64,000 nt of DNA from W-Chloroflexi-9 sp045863195 (lineage in GTDB: Bacteria; Chloroflexota; Dehalococcoidia; UBA2979): assembly GCA_045863195.1 (NCBI GenBank), contig BTUI01000006.1, positions 62,001 through 126,000 on the forward strand, in the 5' to 3' direction. Position 1 is the first letter of the stretch; each line of letters begins with the position of its first letter. Under the pieces are notes generated by a model. The model was given only the letters and a program-made list of their open reading frames with translations, had not been told where the DNA came from and did not search any database. Made by a program: the position numbers and the translations under genes. This document shows positions 43,686 to 52,452 of the stretch, in pieces.

Positions 43686-45470
43686 ATGAGAGCCATCATC
43701 TACTCGCGAGTCTCGACGGACGCGCAGGAGCGCGACGGGACCTCGCTCGAGACCCAGGAACGCGCCTGCGAGGCGCTGACGAACGACCGCGGCTGGCAGG
43801 TCGTCCGCCGGATCCGTGACGCCGCCAGTGGCGCATCGCTCGAACGTGACGGACTGGAGGAGCTCCGCGGCATGCTCCGGCGCGGTGAGGCCGACACGGT
43901 CGTCGCTTATGCCGTCGACCGTCTCTCCCGGAACCAGAACCACATCGGGATCCTCTTCGACGAGTTCGAGCGGGCGGAGGCGCAACTTGAATTCGTCACC
44001 GAGCGTTTCGAGGACACCGCGGTCGGCCGCTTCATCCTCGCGGCGCGTGCCTTCATCGCCGAGGTCGAGCGCGAAAAGATCCTGGAGCGCACTACGCGCG
44101 GCAAGACCGAGCGCGCTCGCAGCGGCAAGATCCCGCAGGCGTTCGGGAAGGGCTGCTACGGATACACCTACAACCCGGAGACCGGGCGGCGGGATGTTGA
44201 GCCCTACCAGGCTGGCGTCGTCCGTCGGATCTTCGAGCGGTATGCGGAGACGCGGAGCTTCGCCGCCGTCTGCAGCGAACTGAACGACGCGGGGATCCCC
44301 GCGTTCTCGGGCGGCCAGTGGTACCCGATCACCGTGCGCCGCGTGCTCATGAACGAGGCCTACACCGGACGTACCGTGTATCGCCGCACCAAGCGTGTCT
44401 CCGTGCGTGGGAGCGGCGCGCGCCGGCGGAGTCGAGTCATCGAGCAGCCCGCCGCAGAATGGATCGAGATCCCCGGCGCGACCCCGGCGATCATCGCGGA
44501 CGCGCTCTGGCGCCGCGTCCGCGAGATCATCGAGGATCCCGCACGGACCGCTCGACGATCCGTTGCTCGTCGCGACTACGCGCTGCGCGGCCGGCTGCGG
44601 TGTGCGTTGTGTCTGAGCGCGATGGTGGGGCAGACGCTCAGCAACAGGGGCAGGAGCTACGAGTACTACCGCTGCCGGCACGTGTATGCGCGCGTGTCAG
44701 GCCGGCAGTGCGCGGGACGCTACGTCCCGGCAGCCATCCTGGAAGCGGGGGTGTGGTCGAAGATCCGCGAGGTGCTCACCGCACCGGAGCTGGTCCTTGC
44801 CGAGCAGCGTCGAGCCGCCCAGGCCGAGGTGGATCAGGGGGCGATCCAGCGGATCGAGTCGCAGGTCGCGGTGCTCCAGAAGCGTGAGGAACGCCTGGTC
44901 CGCATGTTCGGGTTCGAGGAGGTCGACGAGACAACCGTCCGTAGTGAGCTCCGGGACGTGCGCCGCCAGCACGATGCGCTCACGGCCGACCTCGCGTCGC
45001 TCAAGAACGTCTCGGGGCATGGGATCGTGGTCGACCAGGTGGGACTTCGGGACGCATGCGCGAGCATTGCGGAGCATCTGGACGGCGCGAGCAGCAATCG
45101 ACAGGAACAGGTGCTCGAAGCGCTTCAGATCAGCGTCAGTGCAACGAGAGAGACCGCCACCGTCGAAGGAGTGCTTCCGATCGACGTCCCGGAGTTTTTG
45201 ATCAAAAAGTGGAGTTTATCACCACTGAACAAACATCGGCATGACGACGTGCACGAAGCGGTCGTTGCCGACGGGGCGGAGGACGCCGGGGCTGGAGGGG
45301 GACGTGGTCTCGATGGCCACGCGGTCCGTGTCGATGACGTTCAGGACGTCGGTCAGGTAGCGGCCGTTGAAGGCGATCTTCGACTCGGCACCTTCCACCA
45401 GCGCGTCCATGATGCCCTCGTTGTCGCCGACCTCGTCGGCGCGGGCGGTGATCACGAGGCGGCCCGGTGA
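43686..45470 (+). CDS. Large serine recombinase (integrase), 3' end fused into dnaN antisense
   Basis: A 594-codon frame. Residues 1-150 are the resolvase catalytic domain with Ser10 in YSRVSTDAQ, DRLSRN and EREKILERTTRGK. A recombinase domain follows, then a zinc ribbon (RCALC, later YYRCRH and QCAGRY), then a coiled coil (about 380-470). Up to about residue 505 it is a normal large serine integrase. The last 85 or so residues are dnaN read backwards and have the poor composition of shadow translation, so the natural stop was probably lost when the element integrated. It would catalyse insertion and excision of the element. Confidence 0.88.
   Translation: MRAIIYSRVSTDAQERDGTSLETQERACEALTNDRGWQVVRRIRDAASGASLERDGLEELRGMLRRGEADTVVAYAVDRLSRNQNHIGILFDEFERAEAQLEFVTERFEDTAVGRFILAARAFIAEVEREKILERTTRGKTERARSGKIPQAFGKGCYGYTYNPETGRRDVEPYQAGVVRRIFERYAETRSFAAVCSELNDAGIPAFSGGQWYPITVRRVLMNEAYTGRTVYRRTKRVSVRGSGARRRSRVIEQPAAEWIEIPGATPAIIADALWRRVREIIEDPARTARRSVARRDYALRGRLRCALCLSAMVGQTLSNRGRSYEYYRCRHVYARVSGRQCAGRYVPAAILEAGVWSKIREVLTAPELVLAEQRRAAQAEVDQGAIQRIESQVAVLQKREERLVRMFGFEEVDETTVRSELRDVRRQHDALTADLASLKNVSGHGIVVDQVGLRDACASIAEHLDGASSNRQEQVLEALQISVSATRETATVEGVLPIDVPEFLIKKWSLSPLNKHRHDDVHEAVVADGAEDAGAGGGRGLDGHAVRVDDVQDVGQVAAVEGDLRLGTFHQRVHDALVVADLVGAGGDHEAAR
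45195..45226. other. Candidate attachment-site junction
   Basis: A 14-base perfect palindrome TTTTTGATCAAAAA (45195-45208) is followed by the inverted repeat AGTGG-N9-CCACT (45208-45226). This AT-rich patch sits between the recombinase coding region and the last conserved codons of dnaN, and includes the present dnaN stop codon (45219-45221). The position and symmetry fit one half of a serine-integrase attachment site. The exact crossover cannot be told from one junction. Confidence 0.5.
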
Positions 45471-46352
45471 GGAGCCTTCGCCCGGCGTGCCGATGATGCG
45501 GACGATGCCGGAGCCGTCACGCGCGAAGATCGAGGCGATGCGCGTCTCGCGCATGAACTCAGCCACGGCCACCTCGGTGCGGGTGGTGTAGTTCGCCGGG
45601 ATCAGCTGGTCGTAGTTGGGGAACGAGCCCTGGATCAGGTTGGCGATCAGGCGGGCGTGCCCGACATCGAACTGCACCTGTGTGCCGGCCAGGTTGAAGG
45701 TGATCGCCACCTGGCCGTCCGTCGCCTCCGCGAGCAGGCGGCCGAGCTCGCCGAGGGCGCGCGCGGGCACGATGGCCGCGCGATCCACCTGCGAGTCGAT
45801 CTCCATCGTGTGGACGGAGAGGCGGAAGCCGTCCGCCGCGGCGAGGCGCAGGCGCCCCTCCTTGAACTGGAAGTGCACGCCGGTCAGCACCGGTCGCGAG
45901 TCGTCCGTGGCGGCCGCGAACACCGTCTGTGCGATGGCGGCGCGCAGACGTGCCGCGTCGATCGCGATGGCGTCAGCGCCCTGCACCGTCGGGATCGGCG
46001 GGAAGTCGTCCGGGTCCATGCCGCCGATCGAGGCGGTGTTGCGCGCGCAGGAGAGGCTCACCTGCCGCGACCGCTCCGCCAGCGTCATGTTGATCGTCTC
46101 GCGCGGCAGCGTGCCGACGAAGTCGGCGAGCAGGCGGGAGGGCATGGTGATCGAGCCGGGCTCCGTGATCGTCCCGCTGATGCGGTAGGTGATCGCGATC
46201 GTCTCTGCATCGGTGGCGGAGAGGGTGATCGAGTCGCCCTCCGCCTCCAGCAGGACGTGCTGGGTGATGGGCAGCGTCGACCGCGCCGGGATGGCACGGG
46301 AGACGGCGGAGAGACCGCGGTTCAGGTCTTCCTGCAGGCAGGCGAGGCGCAT
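45219..46352 (-). CDS. dnaN: DNA polymerase III beta subunit (sliding clamp)
   Basis: A 377-residue clamp of normal length. Recognisable parts are SAVSRAIPARSTLPITQHVLLEA, DADETIAI-like strands, and the family ending VHVVMPM. The ring holds DNA polymerase and other clamp partners on DNA. The C-terminus is odd: in most bacteria the protein ends MPMR followed by one or two hydrophobic residues, and this tail is part of the pocket that binds partner proteins; here it ends MPMFVQW. The last codons lie at the mobile-element junction. dnaN is next to hemL rather than dnaA in this genome. Confidence 0.93.
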   Translation of the reverse strand: MRLACLQEDLNRGLSAVSRAIPARSTLPITQHVLLEAEGDSITLSATDAETIAITYRISGTITEPGSITMPSRLLADFVGTLPRETINMTLAERSRQVSLSCARNTASIGGMDPDDFPPIPTVQGADAIAIDAARLRAAIAQTVFAAATDDSRPVLTGVHFQFKEGRLRLAAADGFRLSVHTMEIDSQVDRAAIVPARALGELGRLLAEATDGQVAITFNLAGTQVQFDVGHARLIANLIQGSFPNYDQLIPANYTTRTEVAVAEFMRETRIASIFARDGSGIVRIIGTPGEGSSPGRLVITARADEVGDNEGIMDALVEGAESKIAFNGRYLTDVLNVIDTDRVAIETTSPSSPGVLRPVGNDRFVHVVMPMFVQW

Positions 46353-46441
46353 CGATCAACCGATCACGCGAGTGCGCGTATTTGCCGTCAGTATAGGCGC
46401 GTGACGATCCCCCGGCAATCGGCCGCCGTCACCGCCCGAGG

Positions 46442-47737
46442 TTACCCGCGAGCGGCCCGGAACGCGCCAGTCGCCGCCTCGATCGTGCGTGCGACGTGGG
46501 TGTCGTCGTGGGCCAGCGAGAGGAACCACGCCTCGAACTGGGAGGGCGGCAGGTGGACGCCCGCGTCCAGCATCGCCCCGTGGAAGCGCGCGAAGGCGCG
46601 CGTGTCGGCGCGCTTCGCCTCGTCGTAGTTGTGGGGTGTGGCGTCGAGGAAGAACGGGGTGAGGGTGGAGCCGGACTGCACCACGGTCAGCGGGACGCCG
46701 GCCTCGGCCGCCGCCTCCCGCAGGCCGTCCGCCAGCCGGCGACCGTGGTCGTCCAGCCGCCGGTAGGCGTCCGCGTCCTCGCGGAGGGCGTCGAGCGTGG
46801 CGGCGCCGGCGGCCATGGCGAGCGGGTTCCCGGAGAGCGTGCCGGCCTGGTAGACGGCGCCCTCCGGGGCGATGTGCTGCATCAGGTGGCGCGGTCCGCC
46901 GTATGCGCCGACCGGCAGCCCGCCGCCGATGATCTTGCCGAGGACCGTGAGGTCTGGCGTGACGCCGGTCAGCGCCTGCACCCCGCCGTAGGCGGCGCGG
47001 AAGCCCGAGATCACCTCGTCGAAGATGAGGAGCGCGCCGAACTCGTCGCAGAGCGACCGCAGGCCTTCGAGGTAGCCCGGCTTCGGGAGCACGATCCCCA
47101 TGTTGCCGGCGATCGGCTCCACGATGATCGCGGCGACGGCGTCGCGGTGCGCCTCCAGTTGCGCGCGGGTGGCGGCGAGGTCGTTGTACGGCGCGAGGAT
47201 CGTCTGCGCGGCGTAAGCGGCGGGGACGCCGGGTGAGTCGGGGAGGGCGAGCGTGGCCGCGCCGGACCCAGCGGCAACCAGCAGCCCGTCCGCGTGTCCG
47301 TGGTAGCAGCCCTCGAACTTCAGGATGAGGTCGCGCCCGGTGGCGGCGCGGGCGAGGCGGATCGCGCTCATCGCCGCTTCGGTGCCGGAGGAGACGAAGC
47401 GCACCATCTCGATCGACGGCACCGCGGCGACGACGCGCTCGGCGAGCGCCGCCTCCGCCTCGGTGGGCGCGCCGAAGGAGGTGCCGAGCCCGGCCGCCTC
47501 CCGGATCGCGGCGACAACGCGCGGGTGCGCGTGGCCGAGGATCAGCGGGCCGTATGAGCAGACGTAGTCGACGTACTCGCGTCCGTCCACGTCCCACACC
47601 AGTGCGCCCGCGCCGCGCGCGATCACGACCGGGTCGCCTCCGACGGCGCGGTAGGCGCGCACGGGGGAGTCGACGCCACCGGGGAGGACGCGGCGGGCGC
47701 GCTCCATCGCGGCGCGCGAGGCGGGACGGTCGGTCAT
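46442..47737 (-). CDS. hemL: Glutamate-1-semialdehyde 2,1-aminomutase
   Basis: A 431-residue PLP enzyme that converts glutamate-1-semialdehyde to 5-aminolevulinate, the second step of the C5 heme route begun by HemA. Motifs: VSSGTEAAMSAIRLARA, FEGCYHGHAD, FDEVISGFR and the PLP lysine in VLGKIIGGGLPVGA. Start ATG 47737 overlaps the HAD gene stop by four bases. Length is normal (about 430). The frame continues upstream, but this is read-through of the HAD gene. Confidence 0.95.
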   Translation of the reverse strand: MTDRPASRAAMERARRVLPGGVDSPVRAYRAVGGDPVVIARGAGALVWDVDGREYVDYVCSYGPLILGHAHPRVVAAIREAAGLGTSFGAPTEAEAALAERVVAAVPSIEMVRFVSSGTEAAMSAIRLARAATGRDLILKFEGCYHGHADGLLVAAGSGAATLALPDSPGVPAAYAAQTILAPYNDLAATRAQLEAHRDAVAAIIVEPIAGNMGIVLPKPGYLEGLRSLCDEFGALLIFDEVISGFRAAYGGVQALTGVTPDLTVLGKIIGGGLPVGAYGGPRHLMQHIAPEGAVYQAGTLSGNPLAMAAGAATLDALREDADAYRRLDDHGRRLADGLREAAAEAGVPLTVVQSGSTLTPFFLDATPHNYDEAKRADTRAFARFHGAMLDAGVHLPPSQFEAWFLSLAHDDTHVARTIEAATGAFRAARG

Positions 47738-48537
47738 GCTTCGTTCCTCGGCGCGGTGGCGCTGGCGCCCGGCAGGATCGCGAGCAGTTCGTCGAGCGTC
47801 GCGATCTGCACGTCGGGCCGGGGCAGGTGGGCGGGGTAGGGGTGGTCCGTGCGGTGCACCCAGGCGGTGCGGAGCCCAGCGTTCCGCGCGCCGGCGACGT
47901 CCGCGAACGGGGAGTCGCCGACGTACAGGATCTCGGACGGGCCGCAGGAGGCGCGCTCGCAGAGCGCGGCGAAGATGGCGCGGTGCGGCTTGTAGGCGCG
48001 CAGCGACTCGGACGACTGGATGATGGAGAAGCGCAGCCGGGCGCGGGAGAGGGCGCCCTGCAGGAAGTCCTCGTCCGCGTTGGAGAGCAGCGCCATCAGC
48101 AGCCCGCGCGCGGCGAGGCCGTCCACGGTGTCGTGTGCCTCCGGGTAGGCGCGCGCCACGGAGAGCGCCTCGCGGAACCGGTTGGCGGCCAGCGTGGCGT
48201 CGCCGGGGACGGCGTGCGCATCGAGCGCGGCCTGAAACTGGCGTCGCCAGATCTCCCATTGCGAGTGCCAGGGCGGCAGCGGGCCGTTCAGCGCCTCCTC
48301 CGTGGGCCAGCCGGCCGGCGTCTGGTCGGTGCGGGTGGTGTGGTCCCACACGTCCGCGACGCGGTACGACTTCTGCCAGGTCTCGAAGAAGGCGTCGTGG
48401 TCGACCTCGGCGCGCTGCTCGATGAGGAGGCGGTCGACCTCCACGCGGAAGTGCGTCATCTCGAAGTCGAAGAGCGTGCCGTAGCCGTCGAACGCGACGG
48501 CGCGGATCCGCGAGGGATCGAACGGGGTGTCCGTCAC
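47734..48537 (-). CDS. HAD-superfamily hydrolase (haloacid dehalogenase type II-like)
   Basis: A 267-residue HAD hydrolase. Motif I is AFDGYGTLFD, motif II is LLSNADEDF, and motif III/IV are AYKPHRAIF and LYVGDSPFADVAGARNAG. The large helical cap between motifs I and II fits the L-2-haloacid dehalogenase-like subgroup, though the substrate is unknown. It is coupled to hemL downstream and to the GIY-YIG gene upstream by four-base overlaps. Confidence 0.85.
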   Translation of the reverse strand: MTDTPFDPSRIRAVAFDGYGTLFDFEMTHFRVEVDRLLIEQRAEVDHDAFFETWQKSYRVADVWDHTTRTDQTPAGWPTEEALNGPLPPWHSQWEIWRRQFQAALDAHAVPGDATLAANRFREALSVARAYPEAHDTVDGLAARGLLMALLSNADEDFLQGALSRARLRFSIIQSSESLRAYKPHRAIFAALCERASCGPSEILYVGDSPFADVAGARNAGLRTAWVHRTDHPYPAHLPRPDVQIATLDELLAILPGASATAPRNEA

Positions 48538-48839
48538 GAGGCCTCTCCTCGGTCGCTGGACGTGCGAAACCGGGCGAGTTCGACCAGCGCTGCGTAGTCA
48601 CCGCGCACCAGTGCCTCCTTCTTCGCTCGGCTCCAGCCCTTGAGCCGCCGCTCGTTCCGAAACGCCTCGTCACGCGTGGCCCACGCCTCGCTCCAAAGCA
48701 GGGTGACGGGGCGGCGGCTCCGTGTCCATCCCGGGACGAGACCCTGTTGATGCTGGGCGATGCGGCTCTCCAGGTTGTCCGTGTGCCCCACGTAGTAGGA
48801 GCCGTCCCTGCAGCGCAGCAGGTAGACGTGGAAGTTCAC
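48534..48839 (-). CDS. GIY-YIG domain protein
   Basis: A 101-residue single-domain protein of the small GIY-YIG nuclease family (UPF0213/YhbQ-like). The core reads HVYLLRCRDGSYYVGHTDNLESRI with a later Arg and Glu (EAFRNERRLKGWSR). Members have a fold shared with UvrC and homing endonucleases, and their cellular role is not settled. It precedes an inverted repeat that also lies close to hemB. Confidence 0.88.
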   Translation of the reverse strand: MNFHVYLLRCRDGSYYVGHTDNLESRIAQHQQGLVPGWTRSRRPVTLLWSEAWATRDEAFRNERRLKGWSRAKKEALVRGDYAALVELARFRTSSDRGEAS

Positions 48840-48863
48840 GTCCGGGCTCCATGGGCGGCTCGC

Positions 48864-48942
48864 CCTTCGACAGGCTCAGGACGAGCGATGTGAACCGAAC
48901 CGCACGAACGGAGAACGCCGCTCATCCTGAGCCTGTCGAAGG
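48864..48942. repeat. Long inverted repeat, widespread TTCGACAGGCTCAGG type
   Basis: Two 24-base arms, CCTTCGACAGGCTCAGGACGAGCG at 48864-48887 and its complement at 48919-48942, differ at one base and enclose 31 bases. This palindromic repeat, with the core TTCGACAGGCTCAGG, is seen between genes in many unrelated GC-rich genomes. It could form a large stem in RNA and might end hemB transcripts. It is not known to encode anything. Confidence 0.75.
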
Positions 48943-48968
48943 AGGAGCGGGCTCCGGTCGGCACTCCG

Positions 48969-49964
48969 CTACCCCTCGCGGAGCCAGCGGGCGGCGTCCT
49001 TCGCGTGGTAGGTGATGATCATGTCCGCGCCCGCGCGCCGGATCGAGGTCAGCGTCTCGAGGACGATGCGACGCTCGTCCAGCCAGCCGTTGGCGGCGGC
49101 GGCCTTCACCATCGCGTACTCACCGGAGACGTTGTAGGCGCAGAGGGGCAGATCCGTCCGCTCGCGCACCGCGCGGATCACGTCGAGGTAGGCCAGCGCT
49201 GGCTTCACCATCAGGATGTCCGCCGACTCCTCGATGTCCGCGTCGACCTCGCGCAGCGCTTCGCGCACGTTCGCGGGGTCCATCTGGTAGCCGCGGCGGT
49301 CGCCGAACTGGGGCGCGGAGTCCGCCGCCTCCCGGAACGGGCCGTAGAAGGCGGAGGCGTACTTCGCGCTGTAGGCCATGATCGGCGTGGCGGCGAAGCC
49401 ACCCTCGTCCAGGCGCTCGCGGATTGCGGCGACCCGGCCGTCCATCATGTCGGACGGCGCGACGATGTCCGCGCCCGCCTCCACCATGCTCAGCGCCATG
49501 CGCGCGAGGAGGTCGAGCGAGGGGTCGTTGTCTACCTCGCCGGTCGGGGTGAGCAGGCCGCAGTGGCCGTGGTCGGTGTACTCGCAGAGGCAGATGTCGG
49601 CGATCACCACGAGGTCGGGGTCCACGCGCTTCAGTTCGCGGATCGCCTGCTGGACGATGCCCTGCGCGTCATAGCCCTCGGTGCCGCGGGGGTCCTTCGC
49701 CGCGGGGTGGCCGAAGAGCAGCACCGCGCGCACGCCGGCGGCGCGCAACTCCGCCGCCTCGCGCGCCAGCTGGTCCACCGACATCTGGTACTGGCCGGGC
49801 ATCGAGGAGATCTCGGTGCGGACGCCGGTCCCGTGTGTCACGAACAGCGGCGCGATGAACTGCGCGGGATCGAGGCGTGTCTCGCGGACGAGGCCGCGCA
49901 ACGCCTCGGTGCGCCGGGTACGTCGGGTGCGGGTGAAGTGGGTGACTCGACCGAGGGCGACCAT
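48969..49964 (-). CDS. hemB: Delta-aminolevulinic acid dehydratase (porphobilinogen synthase)
   Basis: A 331-residue enzyme that joins two 5-aminolevulinates into porphobilinogen. The zinc-type cysteines are present at 125, 127 and 135 (ICLCEYTDHGHC), as are both active-site lysines, Lys201 (YSAKYASAFYGPF) and Lys254 (MVKPALAYLD). ATG 49964 touches the preceding stop. It is the last gene of the heme operon on this strand. Confidence 0.95.
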   Translation of the reverse strand: MVALGRVTHFTRTRRTRRTEALRGLVRETRLDPAQFIAPLFVTHGTGVRTEISSMPGQYQMSVDQLAREAAELRAAGVRAVLLFGHPAAKDPRGTEGYDAQGIVQQAIRELKRVDPDLVVIADICLCEYTDHGHCGLLTPTGEVDNDPSLDLLARMALSMVEAGADIVAPSDMMDGRVAAIRERLDEGGFAATPIMAYSAKYASAFYGPFREAADSAPQFGDRRGYQMDPANVREALREVDADIEESADILMVKPALAYLDVIRAVRERTDLPLCAYNVSGEYAMVKAAAANGWLDERRIVLETLTSIRRAGADMIITYHAKDAARWLREG

Positions 49965-51532
49965 CAGCGGACCTCCTTCACGGCGCCCGTGTGCGCCGAA
50001 GACAGGCATGCGCGTAGCGCGTCGAGTAGCGCCTCCACGGTGTGCGGCTCGGCGACGGCGTCCGGCTCCAGGCCGTGCTCGCGCGCGGTCTGCGCCGTGA
50101 CCGGGCCGATGCACACCACCTTCGCGGCGCGCAGCGCGGAGAGGTCGCCGCCGAGCAGCGTCGCGAGGTTCCTCACGGTGGAGGAGGAGGTGAAGGTCAC
50201 CGCATCCACTCGCCCGCCCCGCACCGCCGCCAGGACATCTGCAGGCGCGTCCGCGGGCGGCGCGGCAAGGTAGAGCGTGAGTTCGTCCACCTGCGCGCCG
50301 GCGGCCCGCAGGCCGTCCGGGATGACGTCGCGCGCGCCCTCGGCGCGGGGCAGCAGGACGCGCGCGCCGTTCAGCCCGCCGTCCGCGCCGAGCGCCTCCA
50401 CCAGCGCTTCGCCAACCGCCTCGGTCGGGACGAGATCGGCGATCAGGCCGCGGTCGGCGAGCGCGCCCGCCGTGGCGATGCCGATCGCGCAGATCCGCGC
50501 GCCGGCGAACGCGCGCGCGTCCGCGCCTGCCTCCTGTAGCGCGTCGAAGAAGACCTCGACGGCGTTGGTGGAGGTGAAGACGGCCCAGGCGTACGCCTGC
50601 TCGCGAAGCGCGGCGACGGCACGGTCGACCTGTGCGGCGTCCGCGCGCTGTTCGATCTCGATCGCCGGCAGCACGAGGGGGTGTGCCCCCTCAAGCCGCA
50701 GCGCCTCGACGAGCGTGGAGGCCTGCGTGCGGCTACGCGTGACGAGCACGCGCGCGCCCGCGAGCGGGGCGAGGCGGCGAGGGTCGAGTTGCGGCTGGAG
50801 TCCGGCGACCGGGCCGACGACGAACAGCGCCGGCGCGCGCACGCCCTCGCGCGCCGCGGCCGCCGCGATCGTGCCGAGCGTGGCGGTGACGGTGCGCTGG
50901 TCGGGCGTCGTCGCCTGCTGGACGAGCGCCGCGGGCGTCGAGGCGTCACGTCCGCCCTCGATGAGCGCGTTCGCGATCTCATCGAGACGGCCGACGCCCA
51001 TCAGGATCACCAGCGTGTCCACGGCGGTGGCGAGGCGGGCCCAGTCGACCTGGGTCTCCGGCTTCGTCGGATCCTCGTGACCGGTGATCACCGCGAACGA
51101 GGTGGCGACGGCGCGATGGGTGACGGGGATGCCGCCGGCGGCGAGGCCGCCGATCGCGGAGGTGACGCCGGGGATCACGGTGCAGGGCACGCCAGCCTCG
51201 GCGAGCGCGATCGCCTCCTCGCCGCCACGTCCGAAGACGTACGGGTCGCCGCCCTTGAGGCGCACCACGCGCCGGCCGGCGAGGCCATGCTCCACGAGCG
51301 CGGCGTTGATCTGCTCCTGCGTCATCGCGTGGTTGTCCGCGGCCTTGCCGGCGTCGACGCGTAGGGCGTGCGCGGGCGCCTCGGCGAGCAGGTCGTGCGG
51401 CGCGAGCCGATCGTACAGGACGACGTCCGCCTGCTGGAGGGCGGCGCGGCCGGCCACGGTGATCAGGCCGGGGTCGCCCGGCCCGGCACCCACCAGCCAG
51501 ACGTGGCCCGGATGGACGTCCGCTCGGGTCAC
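49964..51532 (-). CDS. cobA-hemD: Fused uroporphyrinogen-III C-methyltransferase / uroporphyrinogen-III synthase
   Basis: A 522-residue fusion. Residues 1-250 are CobA/SUMT, which methylates uroporphyrinogen III twice with S-adenosylmethionine to give precorrin-2: VGAGPGDPGLITVAG, VRLKGGDPYVFGRGGEE and VIPGVTSAIGG. Residues about 260-515 are HemD, which closes and inverts the hydroxymethylbilane chain. The fusion is known in many bacteria and channels substrate toward siroheme. It overlaps hemC by four bases. Confidence 0.93.
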   Translation of the reverse strand: MTRADVHPGHVWLVGAGPGDPGLITVAGRAALQQADVVLYDRLAPHDLLAEAPAHALRVDAGKAADNHAMTQEQINAALVEHGLAGRRVVRLKGGDPYVFGRGGEEAIALAEAGVPCTVIPGVTSAIGGLAAGGIPVTHRAVATSFAVITGHEDPTKPETQVDWARLATAVDTLVILMGVGRLDEIANALIEGGRDASTPAALVQQATTPDQRTVTATLGTIAAAAAREGVRAPALFVVGPVAGLQPQLDPRRLAPLAGARVLVTRSRTQASTLVEALRLEGAHPLVLPAIEIEQRADAAQVDRAVAALREQAYAWAVFTSTNAVEVFFDALQEAGADARAFAGARICAIGIATAGALADRGLIADLVPTEAVGEALVEALGADGGLNGARVLLPRAEGARDVIPDGLRAAGAQVDELTLYLAAPPADAPADVLAAVRGGRVDAVTFTSSSTVRNLATLLGGDLSALRAAKVVCIGPVTAQTAREHGLEPDAVAEPHTVEALLDALRACLSSAHTGAVKEVR

Positions 51533-52452
51533 GAGGTCACCCCGTAGCGCGACTCGTACATCTCCTTCAGACGCTCGCCCATGCCGCGGCCCAGCGCTTC
51601 TGCCTCCTCCACCGGCGCGGCGGCCTCGCCGAACAGCGGCTCAGTACCGTCCACGTCGCCGCCCAGCATCGCGCGGAGGTTGAGCAGGTCGCCCTCGACG
51701 CGCGCGAACGCGCCGACCGCGAGGTTGCAGCCGGTGCCGAGCGCGGCGAGCACGGCGCGTTCCGCCGTGACCGCGGCGCGGCTGTCGGCGTCGTCGAGCG
51801 CGTCGAGCGCGGTGCGGGTTGCCTCGTCGTCCGCGCGGCATTCGAGGGCGATCACGCCCTGGCCGGGCGAGGGGAGGAAGGCGCCCGCGTCGAAGTACTG
51901 CGTGATCTCGGCCTCGCGGCCGAGGCGCTTGATGCCGGCGGCCGCGAGGACGACGCCGTCCACCTCGCCGCTCGCGACTTTCGCGATGCGCGTATCGACG
52001 TTGCCGCGGATCTCGGTCGTGACGAGGTCTGGGCGGAGCGCGCGCAGGAGCGCCTTGCGGCGGGTGGCGCTCGTCCCCACGCGCGCACCCTCGACGAGGT
52101 CGGCGAGGCGTGCGCCGTTCCGCCCGATGAACACGTCACGCGGGTCGGCGCGCTCCATCATCGCGGCGATGGTGAGGCCGGCGACCGGGGTGGTCGGGAC
52201 GTCCTTCAGTGAGTGCATCGCGAGGTCGGCGCGGCCGTCCAGGACGGCCTCCCGCACGGACGCGACGAAGACGCCCTGCCCGCCGAGGGTGCTGAGCGGG
52301 GTGGTGCGGTCACGGTCGCCCTGCGTGGTGATCGTGACCAGTTCCACGGTGATGCCAGGATGTGTCTGCCGCAGCGCCGCGGCCGCGAGTTCGGTCTGCG
52401 CGAGCGCGAGCGCGGAGCCGCGCGTGGCAATCCGGAGGTGCGTGGGGCTCAT
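51529..52452 (-). CDS. hemC: Porphobilinogen deaminase (hydroxymethylbilane synthase)
   Basis: A 307-residue enzyme that links four porphobilinogens into hydroxymethylbilane. It has IATRGSALALAQTE at the start, LKDVPT, and the dipyrromethane-cofactor cysteine in LGTGCNLAVGAF, where the usual GGCxxP is altered to GTGCNLA; the cysteine itself is kept. Length is normal. It overlaps hemA by four bases. Confidence 0.94.
   Translation of the reverse strand: MSPTHLRIATRGSALALAQTELAAAALRQTHPGITVELVTITTQGDRDRTTPLSTLGGQGVFVASVREAVLDGRADLAMHSLKDVPTTPVAGLTIAAMMERADPRDVFIGRNGARLADLVEGARVGTSATRRKALLRALRPDLVTTEIRGNVDTRIAKVASGEVDGVVLAAAGIKRLGREAEITQYFDAGAFLPSPGQGVIALECRADDEATRTALDALDDADSRAAVTAERAVLAALGTGCNLAVGAFARVEGDLLNLRAMLGGDVDGTEPLFGEAAAPVEEAEALGRGMGERLKEMYESRYGVTS

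Larger units (their letters stand above)
1..45226. mobile_element. Putative integrative conjugative element (right part; left end not in view)
   Basis: The stretch carries a serine recombinase at its right edge, a conjugation gene block (31099-42261), two defence modules and a Fic gene, and it ends inside the 3' end of dnaN. That combination is what an integrative conjugative element looks like. The right boundary near 45219-45235 is supported by the abnormal DnaN C-terminus and by the recombinase reading frame running into dnaN antisense. I could not find a matching dnaN 3' duplicate near position 1, so the left end must lie outside the window or be diverged. Whether the Tad pilus genes (470-13214) belong to the element is inferred mainly from a 20-bp repeat shared with the conjugation block. 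Confidence 0.5.
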
